Part shown: positions 25,374 to 34,507 of the stretch, piece by piece
Layout: each line of letters begins with the position of its first letter
How positions within the stretch are numbered: position 1 is the stretch's first letter
NCBI RefSeq assembly: GCF_034427655.1
Contig: NZ_JAXOFX010000009.1
Coordinates: 87,159 to 151,158, forward strand
Reading direction: 5' to 3'
Origin: Robertmurraya_A mangrovi
GTDB lineage: Bacteria; Bacillota; Bacilli; Bacillales; Cytobacillaceae
DNA length: 64,000 nt
Notes under the pieces: generated by a model
Databases searched by the model: none
Told to the model about the DNA's origin: nothing
The model's input: the letters and a program-made list of their open reading frames with translations, nothing else
Position numbers and translations under genes: made by a program

Positions 25374-25619
25374 ATGTATTACGGTTACGAAACACAACGT
25401 ACCCAAACAAATTTAAATACTCAATACCGCACAATGGTTGATCCCTTTGTTGTCCAAACATTACAAACCGTTGTAGGCAAGGAATTAGTGATACAAACAA
25501 CAAGAGATACTATCCGCGGGACATTAAAAGATGTTAAACCTGATCATATCCTTATTATGGCTGGAGATTCTCCGTTCTTTATTCGCATCCAACAAATTGT
25601 TTCCATTATGCCTGATTAA
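25374..25619 (+). CDS. YuzF/DUF2642-like spore-coat-type protein
   Basis: 81 residues beginning MYYGYETQRTQTNLNTQYRT, then an Sm-like/DUF2642 core: VVQTLQTVVGKELVIQTTRD, IRGTLKDVKPDHILI, FFIRIQQIVSIMP. Proteins with this core are found in Bacillus spore coats (for example CotR/GerPE-neighbour or YuzF proteins); the exact role is unknown. ATG at 25374 has GGAGG 9 nt upstream. A terminator follows. Confidence 0.75.
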   Translation: MYYGYETQRTQTNLNTQYRTMVDPFVVQTLQTVVGKELVIQTTRDTIRGTLKDVKPDHILIMAGDSPFFIRIQQIVSIMPD

Positions 25620-25636
25620 GATTGCTACCCACACGT

Positions 25637-25675
25637 AAAGGTCTGATCATAGTTGTACAATCAGACCTTTTTATG
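25637..25675 (+). terminator. Terminator between the YuzF-like gene and the HAAS gene
   Basis: AAAGGTCTGAT and ATCAGACCTTT form an 11-bp stem followed by TTTA; A-rich flanks may let it act in both directions. Confidence 0.8.
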
Positions 25676-25708
25676 TTGCTAAATATATCCATTAGAGACA
25701 CTTAACGT

Positions 25709-26575
25709 TTAAAAATACTCTCGAGTTAGTCGCCTACTTACTTTTTCCTTTACTAATAAAAAGGCTCTTATTGAAAGAGTTTGTTGAAGAAAAGAGTAGA
25801 GCAGAAATACGTTTAAATAAAGAATAGACCACTGACCACTAGACTGAAATCCAGCTAGTAAAAAACCAATTAAAAGCATGGCCCAATATTGAAAAGTTGC
25901 ATTACAAACCCGTTTCCAAACTGGAATATAACCATTATTAGTTAAAAATTGCATGGCAATCACCACATACCACATCATATGAATGGTTTCAAACTCAAAT
26001 AGGCCGTTCATTCCGGTTAACTGATTCCAATCTAAAGAAAAAAGCTGGCTCCAATAAAGCTGATAGGTTAGAGGATCATGAAAAATGTTTGCAAAGGTTT
26101 GAAGAAAAAAGAAATAAATACATACGAATCCAATAATGGATATGAACCAATAAGATTGCTTTTTTATTACAAAACGGTAAAGTAAATAGGCTACAATGAG
26201 TGCTTGAATGGGAGCTAGAATAAAGTAAATTTGAAAGCGGGCATTAATCAACAAAGAAGGTCCTATCATACTTGCTATTAAACAGATGATTGCAATAACC
26301 AACTCTTTTTGTACATGGTTTTTGATGGAACTTGGGTACGTTTGATTAACCTCTGTTTGTAGCATCTCCATCTCACCAAATTGTTCAAGAACGGTTTTTA
26401 TGGCCTCTTCGCGATTGATATCTTGTTTTTGTAATGCAGCAAAATGGTCATACAAATGCTGCTTCCACTCTTCTTCTAATTCCAGTTTCTCTTCTTTGTC
26501 CAAGTCCAAGTTAAGAACCAATTTCTTAATGTATTGCTCGAATGGCTCAATTCGTTCCTGTTTCGACAATCCCAT
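25709..26575 (-). CDS. HAAS-domain membrane protein
   Basis: 288 residues. Residues 1-85 form a HAAS/permease-prefix helical domain (ERIEPFEQYIKKLVLNLDLD, EEEWKQHLYDHFAAL, EEAIKTVLEQFGEMEML). About seven membrane helices follow (VIAIICLIASMIGPSLLI, IYFILAPIQALIVAYLLY, SIIGFVCIYFFFLQ). Such proteins are nearly always cotranscribed with a PadR regulator, as here: the genes overlap by 29 bp, which suggests translational coupling. Start ATG at 26575. Confidence 0.8.
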   Translation of the reverse strand: MGLSKQERIEPFEQYIKKLVLNLDLDKEEKLELEEEWKQHLYDHFAALQKQDINREEAIKTVLEQFGEMEMLQTEVNQTYPSSIKNHVQKELVIAIICLIASMIGPSLLINARFQIYFILAPIQALIVAYLLYRFVIKKQSYWFISIIGFVCIYFFFLQTFANIFHDPLTYQLYWSQLFSLDWNQLTGMNGLFEFETIHMMWYVVIAMQFLTNNGYIPVWKRVCNATFQYWAMLLIGFLLAGFQSSGQWSILYLNVFLLYSFLQQTLSIRAFLLVKEKVSRRLTREYF

Positions 26576-26897
26576 CACCCACTATTCGATGCATCACTTT
26601 TTGGAACATATTCCATTCTTGTTTTTGTTCCGCTAACGCCTTTTTACCCGTGTTGGTCATTCGATAATATTTTCGACGGGGTCCGTCACTCGAATTTTCC
26701 CAATAACTCTCGACCAAACCGGTTAATTCTAACTTTTTCAAAGCCGGGTATAAAGTTCCTTCCTTGTAGCTCAGATACCCTTCACTAAGTTCCTGGACCT
26801 TTTCTGTAATTTCGTAACCGTACATGTCTTTTTCCGATAATAAGGATAAAAGAATGATACTCGTACTTCCTTTTAGAAGCTCTGTTTTATTATTCAA
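26547..26897 (-). CDS. PadR family transcriptional regulator
   Basis: 116 residues with the PadR winged helix: LLKGSTSIILLSLLSEKDMY then GYEITEKVQELSEGYLSYKE, and LYPALKKLELTGLVESYWEN with GPRRKYYRMTNTGKKAL as the wing. These regulators repress the adjoining membrane-protein gene and often their own, responding to envelope stress or small ligands. TTG start with GGGAGAG upstream. It overlaps the HAAS gene, confirming an operon. Confidence 0.9.
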   Translation of the reverse strand: MNNKTELLKGSTSIILLSLLSEKDMYGYEITEKVQELSEGYLSYKEGTLYPALKKLELTGLVESYWENSSDGPRRKYYRMTNTGKKALAEQKQEWNMFQKVMHRIVGDGIVETGTN

Positions 26898-26981
26898 CTG
26901 GCACTCTCTCCCTTACTATATCGTTATACTACTTACTGTACATCGTATCACTACATAGTAAAGAAAACAATATTTTTCCAA

Positions 26982-27106
26982 GGACAAAAGCGCAAGCGCC
27001 TCGGTCAGCCCCGACAAGCAAATGTTCTTCAACCCTAAAAGTCTGCCTTTCGACTTTTAGGGTTGAAGGTTATTTGACCTCGAGGGGCTAGGCGCTGGAG
27101 CTGGAC
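26982..27106 (+). repeat. Bacillaceae palindromic intergenic repeat
   Basis: A large imperfect palindrome. The outer arms are AGCGCCTCGGTCAGCCCC and GGGGCTAGGCGCT; the inner arms CTTCAACCCTAAAAGTC and GACTTTTAGGGTTGAAG form a perfect 17-bp stem with a small loop. The 'AAGCGCCT..TCAGCCCCGACAAGC' and 'GAGGGGCTAGGCGCTGGAGC' ends are ones I recall as a widespread intergenic element in Bacillaceae. Confidence 0.85.
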
Positions 27107-27167
27107 GTGGACAATCAATATAAAAGAGTTATTCACAATGCGAGAAATATATAGTTTTGTAAACAAC

Positions 27168-27195
27168 AAAAAAACTCCTCTATATTAGAGAAGTT
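27168..27195 (-). terminator. Terminator of the 2TM-domain gene
   Basis: Minus strand AACTTCTC-TAATATA-GAGGAGTT followed by seven T's, touching the stop codon. Confidence 0.75.
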
Positions 27196-27473
27196 TAACG
27201 ATCTTGATCCATATACTCTTTAATCTTTTTTTCTTCCCAATCAGACCCGAAACGTCCATAGGCTAATGTGGTTATTGCGTGTACTAGGAGTCCAATCCCC
27301 CATCCACCAAGCGGATAGAGAAACCACCAATTCCCATAATCAGAATTAAAATTAATAAAAATTAACATGCTATTTACTAAAATGAATACGGTTAAATGAA
27401 GATAAAAAGCCTTCAAATTTTGTACTCTTCTTTTTGCTTTTAAGTATTTTTCATCCTTCTCGATTTTCAACAC
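27195..27473 (-). CDS. 2TM domain-containing membrane protein
   Basis: About 92 residues: a charged N-terminus (EKDEKYLKAKRRVQNLKAFY), two membrane helices (HLTVFILVNSMLIFINF, GGWGIGLLVHAITTLAYG), and a charged tail (WEEKKIKEYMDQ). This is the 2TM module found alone or fused to histidine kinases; function unknown. The start is uncertain: GTG-TTG codons directly overlap AGGGGAGG. Confidence 0.7.
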   Translation of the reverse strand: MLKIEKDEKYLKAKRRVQNLKAFYLHLTVFILVNSMLIFINFNSDYGNWWFLYPLGGWGIGLLVHAITTLAYGRFGSDWEEKKIKEYMDQDR

Positions 27474-27720
27474 CTCCCCTATCCATTAAATTTCCTGTTT
27501 ATTTAAATTTGGTTTACAGAAACAAACTTAAAATACAAGTAGATACCCTTTACTAGTCCAATAGTTATAATAATTCTAAACCATTCATTCGAATTCCTTC
27601 TTTTGGAAAGGAAATAAGTTCAGGCGGACCATGATTCTAGATTTAAGTATGTGAAATTAATATTTTTTCTACTTTTTGGGTAACAATGTAAATAACATTC
27701 CTTGTTGGCAGGTGTAAATT

Positions 27721-28248
27721 TTGAATGCTCTCTATGCCTTAGTTTGGTTGTTTGCTTTGATTAAATGGGGTGATTATAAAAATTGGAAGAAATATTATCC
27801 CACGTTTTTATTTTTTGTTGTAGGGGATTTTGCATATCATTATTTACTTTCAGACATCTATCCAATGTGGAGATACACTCCTCAAGGATTTGATAAGAAC
27901 ATAGATTTAACAAATACTCATATTTCCCTTTCCGTAATGGCTGTAAAATACCCTGCTACTACGCTTATTTATTTATCTAAATTTCCGAAAGAGAACATGA
28001 TTTATAAAATCTTATATGTTGCTGGCTGGGTATGTTTATACACCATTAACGAAGGGATAGATTTAAAGTTACATTTAATAAAGCATTTTAATGGATGGAA
28101 TTTATATTGGTCTATCTTGTTTAATATTTTCATTTTTTCTATACTTAAAATCCATTTTACTCGACCGATCGTTGCTTGGTTACTATCTTTTATCTTTATA
28201 GTATTTTTATGGAATGTTTTTAATGTTCCTAAAGAGGTCTTTAGGTAA
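27721..28248 (+). CDS. CBO0543 family membrane protein
   Basis: 175 residues, five to six helices. The opening ALYALVWLFALIKWGDYKNW then YYPTFLFFVVGDFAYHYLLS and YPMWRYTP is characteristic of the CBO0543 family, as is VKYPATTLIYLSKFP and WVCLYTINEGIDLKLHLIKH. Function unknown. TTG start with AGGTG upstream. A distant paralogue of the protein at 24682. Confidence 0.8.
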   Translation: MNALYALVWLFALIKWGDYKNWKKYYPTFLFFVVGDFAYHYLLSDIYPMWRYTPQGFDKNIDLTNTHISLSVMAVKYPATTLIYLSKFPKENMIYKILYVAGWVCLYTINEGIDLKLHLIKHFNGWNLYWSILFNIFIFSILKIHFTRPIVAWLLSFIFIVFLWNVFNVPKEVFR

Positions 28249-28387
28249 TGGAACAGAGTAGATAATGCCATTTCACTCAACTAGTAGTGGGAGCTCTTTA
28301 AGTTAAAGAGAAACAGGTTGACTTGCACAAAAACCTATATGCAAAGCATATTTTAAATGGATAGCTAACACTAAAGGAGGACTATCC

Positions 28388-29305
28388 ATGTATTCTAATT
28401 CACATTTTTTTCCTCATGTTCCAACATATCATCATGATTATTATCGTATGCCAAATGACATTCAACTTGTTACAGATATTCAGAAAGCAATAAATGCGGA
28501 GTATAGTGCTATTCATTGTTATGAAAAGTTAGCCAAGATGGCACCGACAAATGTTGAAAAGCAGAAAATATTTGAGATCCAAAAAGATGAAAAACGGCAT
28601 CTTGACGAATTTAGCAAAATTCACACAAATCTAACAGGTAAAAATCCATCCTATCAAATTACCGAGGAATGTCCAGACCAGTATAAAGCTGGAATTGAAT
28701 TTGCTTTCAATGATGAACAAGAAGCGGTTGATTTTTATTTAGACATAGCTGATAAAGCAGCGGATCCCCTTATTAAAGAAAGATTTCGACGTGCAGCAGC
28801 AGACGAACAAAATCATGCGGTATGGTTTTTGTATTTTATTCATCAAAACCAAAATAACCACTCAAATAGGCAAACTCAAAACTATGGTGCCCAGGGTGCG
28901 TTAAATGCCTCCACTTTAACTATACCTCAAATGTTGACATATGCCCTTCAAGACGAATACTTAGCTCAGGCAAGATATGATGACATTCTTAGAAACTTCG
29001 GCAATATTCGTACTTTTGCCCAAATAAAAGAAGCTGAATTAAGACATATAAACGCTTTACTACCACTTTTCCAACGTTATCAGGTACCCCTTCCTAGCAA
29101 TGAATCGCAATCATTTGTTACCACACCAGAAAGTATTAAAGCTGCATATGCTGCTGGGGTCAAGGGAGAAAAAGAAAATATTTCCATGTACGAAAGATTT
29201 CTAACACTAAATATCCCAAATGATGTGCGAATTGTATTTTCTCAACTTCGTAATGCTTCATTAAACCACCTTGCAGCATTTGAAAGAGGACTTGCAAGAG
29301 TTTAA
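28388..29305 (+). CDS. Ferritin-like double-domain protein (rubrerythrin plus DUF2202-like)
   Basis: 305 residues. The N-terminal half carries a rubrerythrin-like di-iron pattern: INAEYSAIHCYEKLAK, IQKDEKRHLDEF, NDEQEAVDFYLDIAD and AAADEQNHAVWFL, all E..H or DE..H pairs. The C-terminal half is a second ferritin-like bundle (YALQDEYLAQARYDDILRNF, IKEAELRHINALLPLF), as in DUF2202 proteins. Start ATG with AAAGGAGG upstream. It may bind iron or act in the spore coat; compare the ferritin-cupin protein at 18042. Confidence 0.85.
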   Translation: MYSNSHFFPHVPTYHHDYYRMPNDIQLVTDIQKAINAEYSAIHCYEKLAKMAPTNVEKQKIFEIQKDEKRHLDEFSKIHTNLTGKNPSYQITEECPDQYKAGIEFAFNDEQEAVDFYLDIADKAADPLIKERFRRAAADEQNHAVWFLYFIHQNQNNHSNRQTQNYGAQGALNASTLTIPQMLTYALQDEYLAQARYDDILRNFGNIRTFAQIKEAELRHINALLPLFQRYQVPLPSNESQSFVTTPESIKAAYAAGVKGEKENISMYERFLTLNIPNDVRIVFSQLRNASLNHLAAFERGLARV

Positions 29306-29485
29306 GGGGTTCAGGAGGAATATGGGGGACCTCCTCTACTTTTATCGACTATCCCCCTTTTCCATAAAACTAGTTAAAGTATCTACCACAAAATCATCAA
29401 GTAGTACACGTTAATTCATAGTAACTCGAGTTAATGATGAAAGACTAAGCTTCAGAATATCAACCGTTACACAATCGGCATTCTA

Positions 29486-31852
29486 CTATTCATATGACAA
29501 TATTTGATTAACTGGTATTTTAGTTGCTTTGTAAGCGGGGCTAAAACTGGCAATCAATGAGAGGATTAAAACAATGATAAACCAAATGACTATTCCAAGA
29601 CTTGAGAAAGTATAATCTAAATTAGCATGGAATAATGATTGCCCTACATTATTAGACAACATGATACTAATAGGATAGGCCAGTAATGTCCCAATTAAAA
29701 AGCTTATCAAACCAATAATGAAAGCTTCAAGCATCATCATTCTCCAGAGATTGGAATCCGAAGCACCGATTAACTTCATAATTGCAATTTCTTTACTTCT
29801 CTCCATTACGTTCAAACTTAAAGAACCCATTAAACCAAGAGTCGCTACCACTGACATGATGATAGACATAAAAATTAAGAATAATATGACAACGTTTGCT
29901 CTCGTTTCCTGTATTTCTTTTATTTCCTTAGTGGTAATAGAATGGTGAACACTAAAATGATTCTCTATAAATTTGTTTTTCACTTTCTTAGCTATCCTGT
30001 TTTGAACACTTTTTTCATTACTATTTGTTATTAAATGCACAAAAGACAGGTTACCTATTTTTTCATCAACAAAAGGTGCATGATTAACGAAGTGTACGAC
30101 TTCTCCAGCTACTTTCCTAACAAAGCCAACAATCTTCCAATCATATTCTTTTCCATTTATATTAATGGTCATTTTGTCCCCAACACGTAGATGAGGCTCC
30201 GAATTTAATATGTATGAGTCTAAAACAATTTCATTTTTGTTTTGATTTTCAAACCAACGTCCCTTTATGATTTTAGGCTCCATTAAATCCGTTCCAGCCA
30301 CAGGCTTAGCAATCTTCACTTCCGTTCCAGTTAATCCATCCTGCCTAATAATAGACCCAGTTGCTGCTTGCCAACTCTCTACTTTTTTTACTCCAGAGAC
30401 AGCTGCTAGTTCTCTCGTTTGTTCTCTATCATGAATGCCACTTACCGCTATACGCACATCGTAATGATTATATTTTAGAGAAGCTTCCAGGGTACTATTC
30501 ATTGACTCATAGACAGTGATTACCGAAATCACGATCGCTCCACCTAAACTAAGGGTTAGTACCGTTAAAAAGAGTCTAAACCATTTCTTAAAAGTACTTC
30601 TTACCGTAAGAAGAAATGGGATGGAAAAAATTCTAATTTTAAGTAAAACAGAGGTAAGTCTATTTTGAGGATATTCGTTCATATCTTGACTCTTTAAAGC
30701 TTGCTGAACCGTCATCCTAATACCGTTTAGAACTGGGATGGTCGCGGAAAGAACAGGGAGTCCAACACCTACAATCAATTGCAGAAAGAAGATTTTCCAT
30801 GAGAAAGGAAGTCCTATACTTTCGAAGTTTAATAATTCAGTTGAGTTGGATGTAAGAAACTTTGCTAAAAATAGACTGATTGGTACACCGACGAACAAAG
30901 CAATTAACCCGTAAGAAATGATATAACCAATATAAATCATAAATAAGTTTTGATTACTCGCACCTAATACTTTCATTATTCCTATTTGAGGTATTTGATT
31001 CCTCATGATGGAAAGAGTGGTATTAACGACTAGAGATGCCCCTAATATCAAGGTTAAAATCCCTATTGATTGTAAAACCTTGCTCATCGAGTTAACAATG
31101 TCAAATCCCCAATGCTTATTCACATCATGAATGATGGTTGATTGCACATAGTATCCGTTTTTAACTATTGCATCCCTAATTTTTTCAGCTGTTTTCAATA
31201 CTGTTTTTTCTTTATTATTTTTAGTTTTAAAAAGGATTACATTATATTCGGAGATATTGAGGTTTTCAGATGTTTCTTTATTGATGTAACCGTAGGAAGT
31301 CTTTGATAGAGTCGTTGTTTCCTTTCCTCTATGTTGGACCGTTCCAGCAACTTGTAACTTGCTAACTTGTCCATTAGATGTCTCTACCCATACTTCGTCA
31401 CCAATTTTGATATTTAAATACCCTAAAGAAATTCTCTCAAGTAGTATTTCTCCATTCTCAGGTGGCCAATTACCTTTGTTAGGAGTAATGTTATCTAGTG
31501 TTTTTGTTTGATTAAAGTCTTGTACAGTTAATTGTAATTTATGCCTCTTATCCTTACCTTTACTCTTTACCTTTATTTGACCGTCATAAATCCCTCTAGT
31601 CTCTATCTTTGTTACACCAACTATAGACTTTATTTTATCGACCAATTTAGGATCAAAACCATTTGTAAGAATCGTACCATTAGGAGGGGAAGATTTTGAG
31701 ATACTATCGTTCATCCCCTTTTCAATCGTATATTTGGTGTGTCCAATCACTCCCACACCGATAACACCTACAGCTATGGATAGTACTACTAGAAAGCTCT
31801 TTCCTTTATTACTAAGTAAATCACGTAATATTTTCATAAACTGTAATTTCAT
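29486..31852 (-). CDS. ABC transporter permease, MacB/FtsX type
   Basis: 788 residues with two FtsX repeats. Residues 1-45 form the first helix (KSFLVVLSIAVGVIGVGVIG), then an extracytoplasmic MacB-type domain (about 50-260), three helices (LTLILGASLVVNTTLSIMRN, YIGYIISYGLIALFVGVPIS), a central pair, a second periplasm-side domain, and three C-terminal helices (VVILFLIFMSIIMSVVATLG, ending PAYKATKIPVNQIL). Its start overlaps the ATPase gene by 32 bp and GGAGG lies within that gene's end. Likely an exporter of a lipoprotein, peptide or lipid; the substrate is unknown. Confidence 0.92.
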   Translation of the reverse strand: MKLQFMKILRDLLSNKGKSFLVVLSIAVGVIGVGVIGHTKYTIEKGMNDSISKSSPPNGTILTNGFDPKLVDKIKSIVGVTKIETRGIYDGQIKVKSKGKDKRHKLQLTVQDFNQTKTLDNITPNKGNWPPENGEILLERISLGYLNIKIGDEVWVETSNGQVSKLQVAGTVQHRGKETTTLSKTSYGYINKETSENLNISEYNVILFKTKNNKEKTVLKTAEKIRDAIVKNGYYVQSTIIHDVNKHWGFDIVNSMSKVLQSIGILTLILGASLVVNTTLSIMRNQIPQIGIMKVLGASNQNLFMIYIGYIISYGLIALFVGVPISLFLAKFLTSNSTELLNFESIGLPFSWKIFFLQLIVGVGLPVLSATIPVLNGIRMTVQQALKSQDMNEYPQNRLTSVLLKIRIFSIPFLLTVRSTFKKWFRLFLTVLTLSLGGAIVISVITVYESMNSTLEASLKYNHYDVRIAVSGIHDREQTRELAAVSGVKKVESWQAATGSIIRQDGLTGTEVKIAKPVAGTDLMEPKIIKGRWFENQNKNEIVLDSYILNSEPHLRVGDKMTININGKEYDWKIVGFVRKVAGEVVHFVNHAPFVDEKIGNLSFVHLITNSNEKSVQNRIAKKVKNKFIENHFSVHHSITTKEIKEIQETRANVVILFLIFMSIIMSVVATLGLMGSLSLNVMERSKEIAIMKLIGASDSNLWRMMMLEAFIIGLISFLIGTLLAYPISIMLSNNVGQSLFHANLDYTFSSLGIVIWFIIVLILSLIASFSPAYKATKIPVNQILSYE

Positions 31853-32546
31853 TCATTAATCCTCCGGAAAGATCCACCACCTGTGTAATTTCACCATCAA
31901 CAATCGTAATTTTTCTGTTTGCTCTATTCGCTAATTCCTCATCGTGCGTCACCATTATAACCGTTTTCCCTTTAGCTGCTAGATCCTCGAATAGTGCAAA
32001 AATGACCTCTGCTGTCTTACTGTCGAGACTTCCAGTGGGTTCATCTGCTACGATTACAACCGGGTCATTAGCAAGTGCTCTTGCAATTGCCACTCTTTGT
32101 TGCTGTCCACCACTTAGTTGATTTGGAAGTTTATCCTCAAAACCGGCCAACCCAACGAGATTTAACAGTTCCTGCGATTTGTTTCTTCTTTCTTTCGGGT
32201 GATATTTCCGACAAAATTCCATTGGAAGCATAATATTTTCTAAAACGGTCAATGCAGGAAGTAACTGAAAAAATTGAAAAACCACTCCAATATTCTCCCC
32301 TCTCCACCTAGAAATTTTCCGAGTTTTCATTAAGTGGATTCCTTCATTGCCAATCCAAATCTCCCCTTCAGTTGGAGTATCTATGCCGGTAATTATATTC
32401 AGCAATGAACTTTTACCACTTCCTGATTTTCCTACAATAGATACAAAATCACCTGATTTTATGGAAAGATTAATGTCTTTGAGTGCTATACAACTATTTT
32501 CATCATTTTGATAGATTTTGATAACGTTTTTAATCTCAATTTGCAA
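31821..32546 (-). CDS. ABC transporter ATP-binding protein, LolD/MacB type
   Basis: 241 residues. Walker A GKSGSGKSSLLN, Q-loop VVFQFFQLLPALTVLEN, signature LSGGQQQRVAIARAL, Walker B VIVADEPTGSLDS and H-loop VMVTHDEELANR are all intact. The sequence type belongs to the MacB/LolD/FtsE group that works with FtsX-fold permeases, encoded directly downstream. TTG start behind AAAGGAGG. Confidence 0.95.
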   Translation of the reverse strand: MQIEIKNVIKIYQNDENSCIALKDINLSIKSGDFVSIVGKSGSGKSSLLNIITGIDTPTEGEIWIGNEGIHLMKTRKISRWRGENIGVVFQFFQLLPALTVLENIMLPMEFCRKYHPKERRNKSQELLNLVGLAGFEDKLPNQLSGGQQQRVAIARALANDPVVIVADEPTGSLDSKTAEVIFALFEDLAAKGKTVIMVTHDEELANRANRKITIVDGEITQVVDLSGGLMNEITVYENIT

Positions 32547-32712
32547 ATATTCTCCTCCTTTCGAAGTTAGTAAAAATATACCAATTATACTATATTTATA
32601 TTAATCTACTGTTCTTTTCCATATTAGCCATTTTATATTACCAGAATTAGTAGTGAATTTGTATATCTTAATGAAACAGAGCTACTGCTAAAATCTCTAT
32701 AATAGGACAGAA

Positions 32713-32898
32713 AAAAAGGGGCTGCCCAAAAAGTCATTATAAAAATGATTTTTGAGCACAGCCCCTTTTTATTAGTTTACTCTTTCAAACTTTGATGGGT
32801 TTAGTAATGTTGTCCGTTGATTTTATAACTAGAATAGGAAGTAGAGAAAAAGACCGTTTTTCTACTTCCTTTATCTTAGGACTTAATGGACAGCCCCT
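32713..32898 (+). mobile_element. MITE-like element with inverted ends
   Basis: About 180 bp bounded by GGGGCTGCCCAAAAAGTC at the left and its imperfect complement GACTTAATGGACAGCCCC at the right. The left end also folds by itself (AAAAAGGGGCTG with CAGCCCCTTTTT, 32713-32770), and an internal hairpin GGAAGTAGAGAAAAAG / CTTTTT..CTACTTCC lies near 32835-32870. There is no coding sequence. The ends recall those of DDE transposons in Bacillus, but no target duplication is evident. Confidence 0.65.
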
Positions 32899-32944
32899 CC
32901 TGATCTGAAATTTATTTAATAAAAAATTTTAAAATACACCACGT

Positions 32945-33373
32945 TCACTTATTCATATGCTTATAATCCAATACCTCTACTTTAAACCCGTGGCTGCAAC
33001 CAATTTTTGGGCTGTCACAAGACGGAGACACTCTCACTTTAACTAGATCTTGCGAATAACTTCCAGTAACATGTCCTTCATCAGGAACTTGAATACTTAT
33101 GGAAATATCATAAGAATGATTATTGTTATAAACAATCCCTACTATCCTTTGTGACTGCCAACCAAAGGTAGCAGCATCATTACCTGGATACTCTTCCATC
33201 ACCCTTTTATCAATGGAAGGAAACACAATGTCTCTAATAATATCTTCTGGTGTGACATACCAATCTTCTGCATATGGTTTGATTTCCTTAGGTTCTGGAG
33301 GCTTTTTAGCTATAGCAAAGTTATTTGTAGCAAACATTAATAAAACTGTAATGAGAACGATTATTTTCTTCAT
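32945..33373 (-). CDS. Secreted hypothetical protein, DUF3888-like
   Basis: 142 residues with a signal peptide (KKIIVLITVLLMFATNNFAIA). The mature part (PEDIIRDIVFPSIDKRVMEE, IVGIVYNNNHSYDISISIQV) has the order of DUF3888 proteins, but the match is only by eye. Two Cys residues in SPSCDSPKIGCSHGF could form a disulfide. ATG at 33373 has GGGAGTGA upstream. Confidence 0.6.
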   Translation of the reverse strand: MKKIIVLITVLLMFATNNFAIAKKPPEPKEIKPYAEDWYVTPEDIIRDIVFPSIDKRVMEEYPGNDAATFGWQSQRIVGIVYNNNHSYDISISIQVPDEGHVTGSYSQDLVKVRVSPSCDSPKIGCSHGFKVEVLDYKHMNK

Positions 33374-33459
33374 GATGCTCACTCCCATAGATTTTTAGAG
33401 TTAGAGTGTGCATCTTTAAGTAATATTATCCTTGAAGCATTAGTCTAATAACCACCATA

Positions 33460-34308
33460 CTATTTATTTGTTAGTTCTAATAACACTTCCATTACTTCTT
33501 CTATAAAAGAAGGTTCTTTCCATAGTGTGATAGCCTTTAATTCGCCATACTTTTTAATCAACGATTCAAGAACGATATAGCCAATATAATACCCTAAACG
33601 TTGAAGTCCGTATCTCTTCCCCCCGTTTATAGAAAACCATTCCAGAAATAAATCTTGATTGGACTGTTTCTTGAAGTCCTCCATAAATGAAGACACAATC
33701 TTTTGAGTATTAGTTTCAGCAAAACGCAGCCATTCACTCCCACCTGAATCATATGTAAAGTAAACTGATTCATCCGCTTCCGATATTTGTCTGGAGAGAT
33801 AAGTTGCACTGCCTTCTTGCAATAACCAGACGAATGGATGTGACCATTGAAGCTCCGACCATTCTATTCCCAATTGATCGGTCAGGATATGATGAAGTGC
33901 ATGACCAAACTCATGGGCTATAATGACCTTTAGATGATGCTCTTTAGAAGAAAGTTTCTCTAAACAAAATGTAATCTCAGGTATGATTTGCCGATGTGTA
34001 AATGCGTTTGATCCATAGCACCCTACAATGACATGAACATCTTTCTCAAACTCTACCTTATATTTTTCCTCATAGCTTGAGGCAACTTGGTAAATCAATG
34101 TTTCTATTATTTCGTTAGACTTTTTAATCTCACTTATTTTGGAGGGGTATTGCTGAATAGCATATCTCATCTTTTCGTCTACATTTTTACAATGGTACAG
34201 GAAGTATTCCTTGAAATGAGGCTGAAATCTATCGTGGTAAGATTGAAGGAATTGTACAGTTGGTTGGTAATTCTCTAAAAAATATGGAACTGTATTATGA
34301 ATTTTCAT
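33460..34308 (-). CDS. Zinc metallopeptidase-like protein (HEFGH)
   Basis: 282 residues, soluble. Motif VIIAHEFGHALHHI gives two His ligands and the catalytic Glu; a downstream acid in WLLQEGSATYLSRQ (QEG-A-Y) is the likely third zinc ligand, as in gluzincins of the DUF2268/aminopeptidase-like kind. No signal peptide or membrane helix. ATG at 34308 follows AGGAG; the open frame begins ten codons earlier. Substrate unknown. Confidence 0.7.
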   Translation of the reverse strand: MKIHNTVPYFLENYQPTVQFLQSYHDRFQPHFKEYFLYHCKNVDEKMRYAIQQYPSKISEIKKSNEIIETLIYQVASSYEEKYKVEFEKDVHVIVGCYGSNAFTHRQIIPEITFCLEKLSSKEHHLKVIIAHEFGHALHHILTDQLGIEWSELQWSHPFVWLLQEGSATYLSRQISEADESVYFTYDSGGSEWLRFAETNTQKIVSSFMEDFKKQSNQDLFLEWFSINGGKRYGLQRLGYYIGYIVLESLIKKYGELKAITLWKEPSFIEEVMEVLLELTNK

Positions 34309-34441
34309 TTTAATTCTCCTACAAAATTCTAATATCACCTTGACTCTCTGGTTATTTTATAATATTCAATAAAAGAAGTATTAATCCTTCATATTGATGT
34401 TCCGAATGGCTTTCCTTTTAATCGTACTTGGTTTTTTGTAC

Positions 34442-34478
34442 AAAAAAAGTGCGATTCCCTCCCTAGAGTATCGCACCT
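34442..34478 (-). terminator. Terminator of the TetR-Spx-like operon
   Basis: Minus strand GTGCGAT...ATCGCAC with a 15-nt loop, followed by seven T's. Confidence 0.85.
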
Positions 34479-34507
34479 AGTTCTATTAAGCTTCTTTTAA
34501 AGATTTT

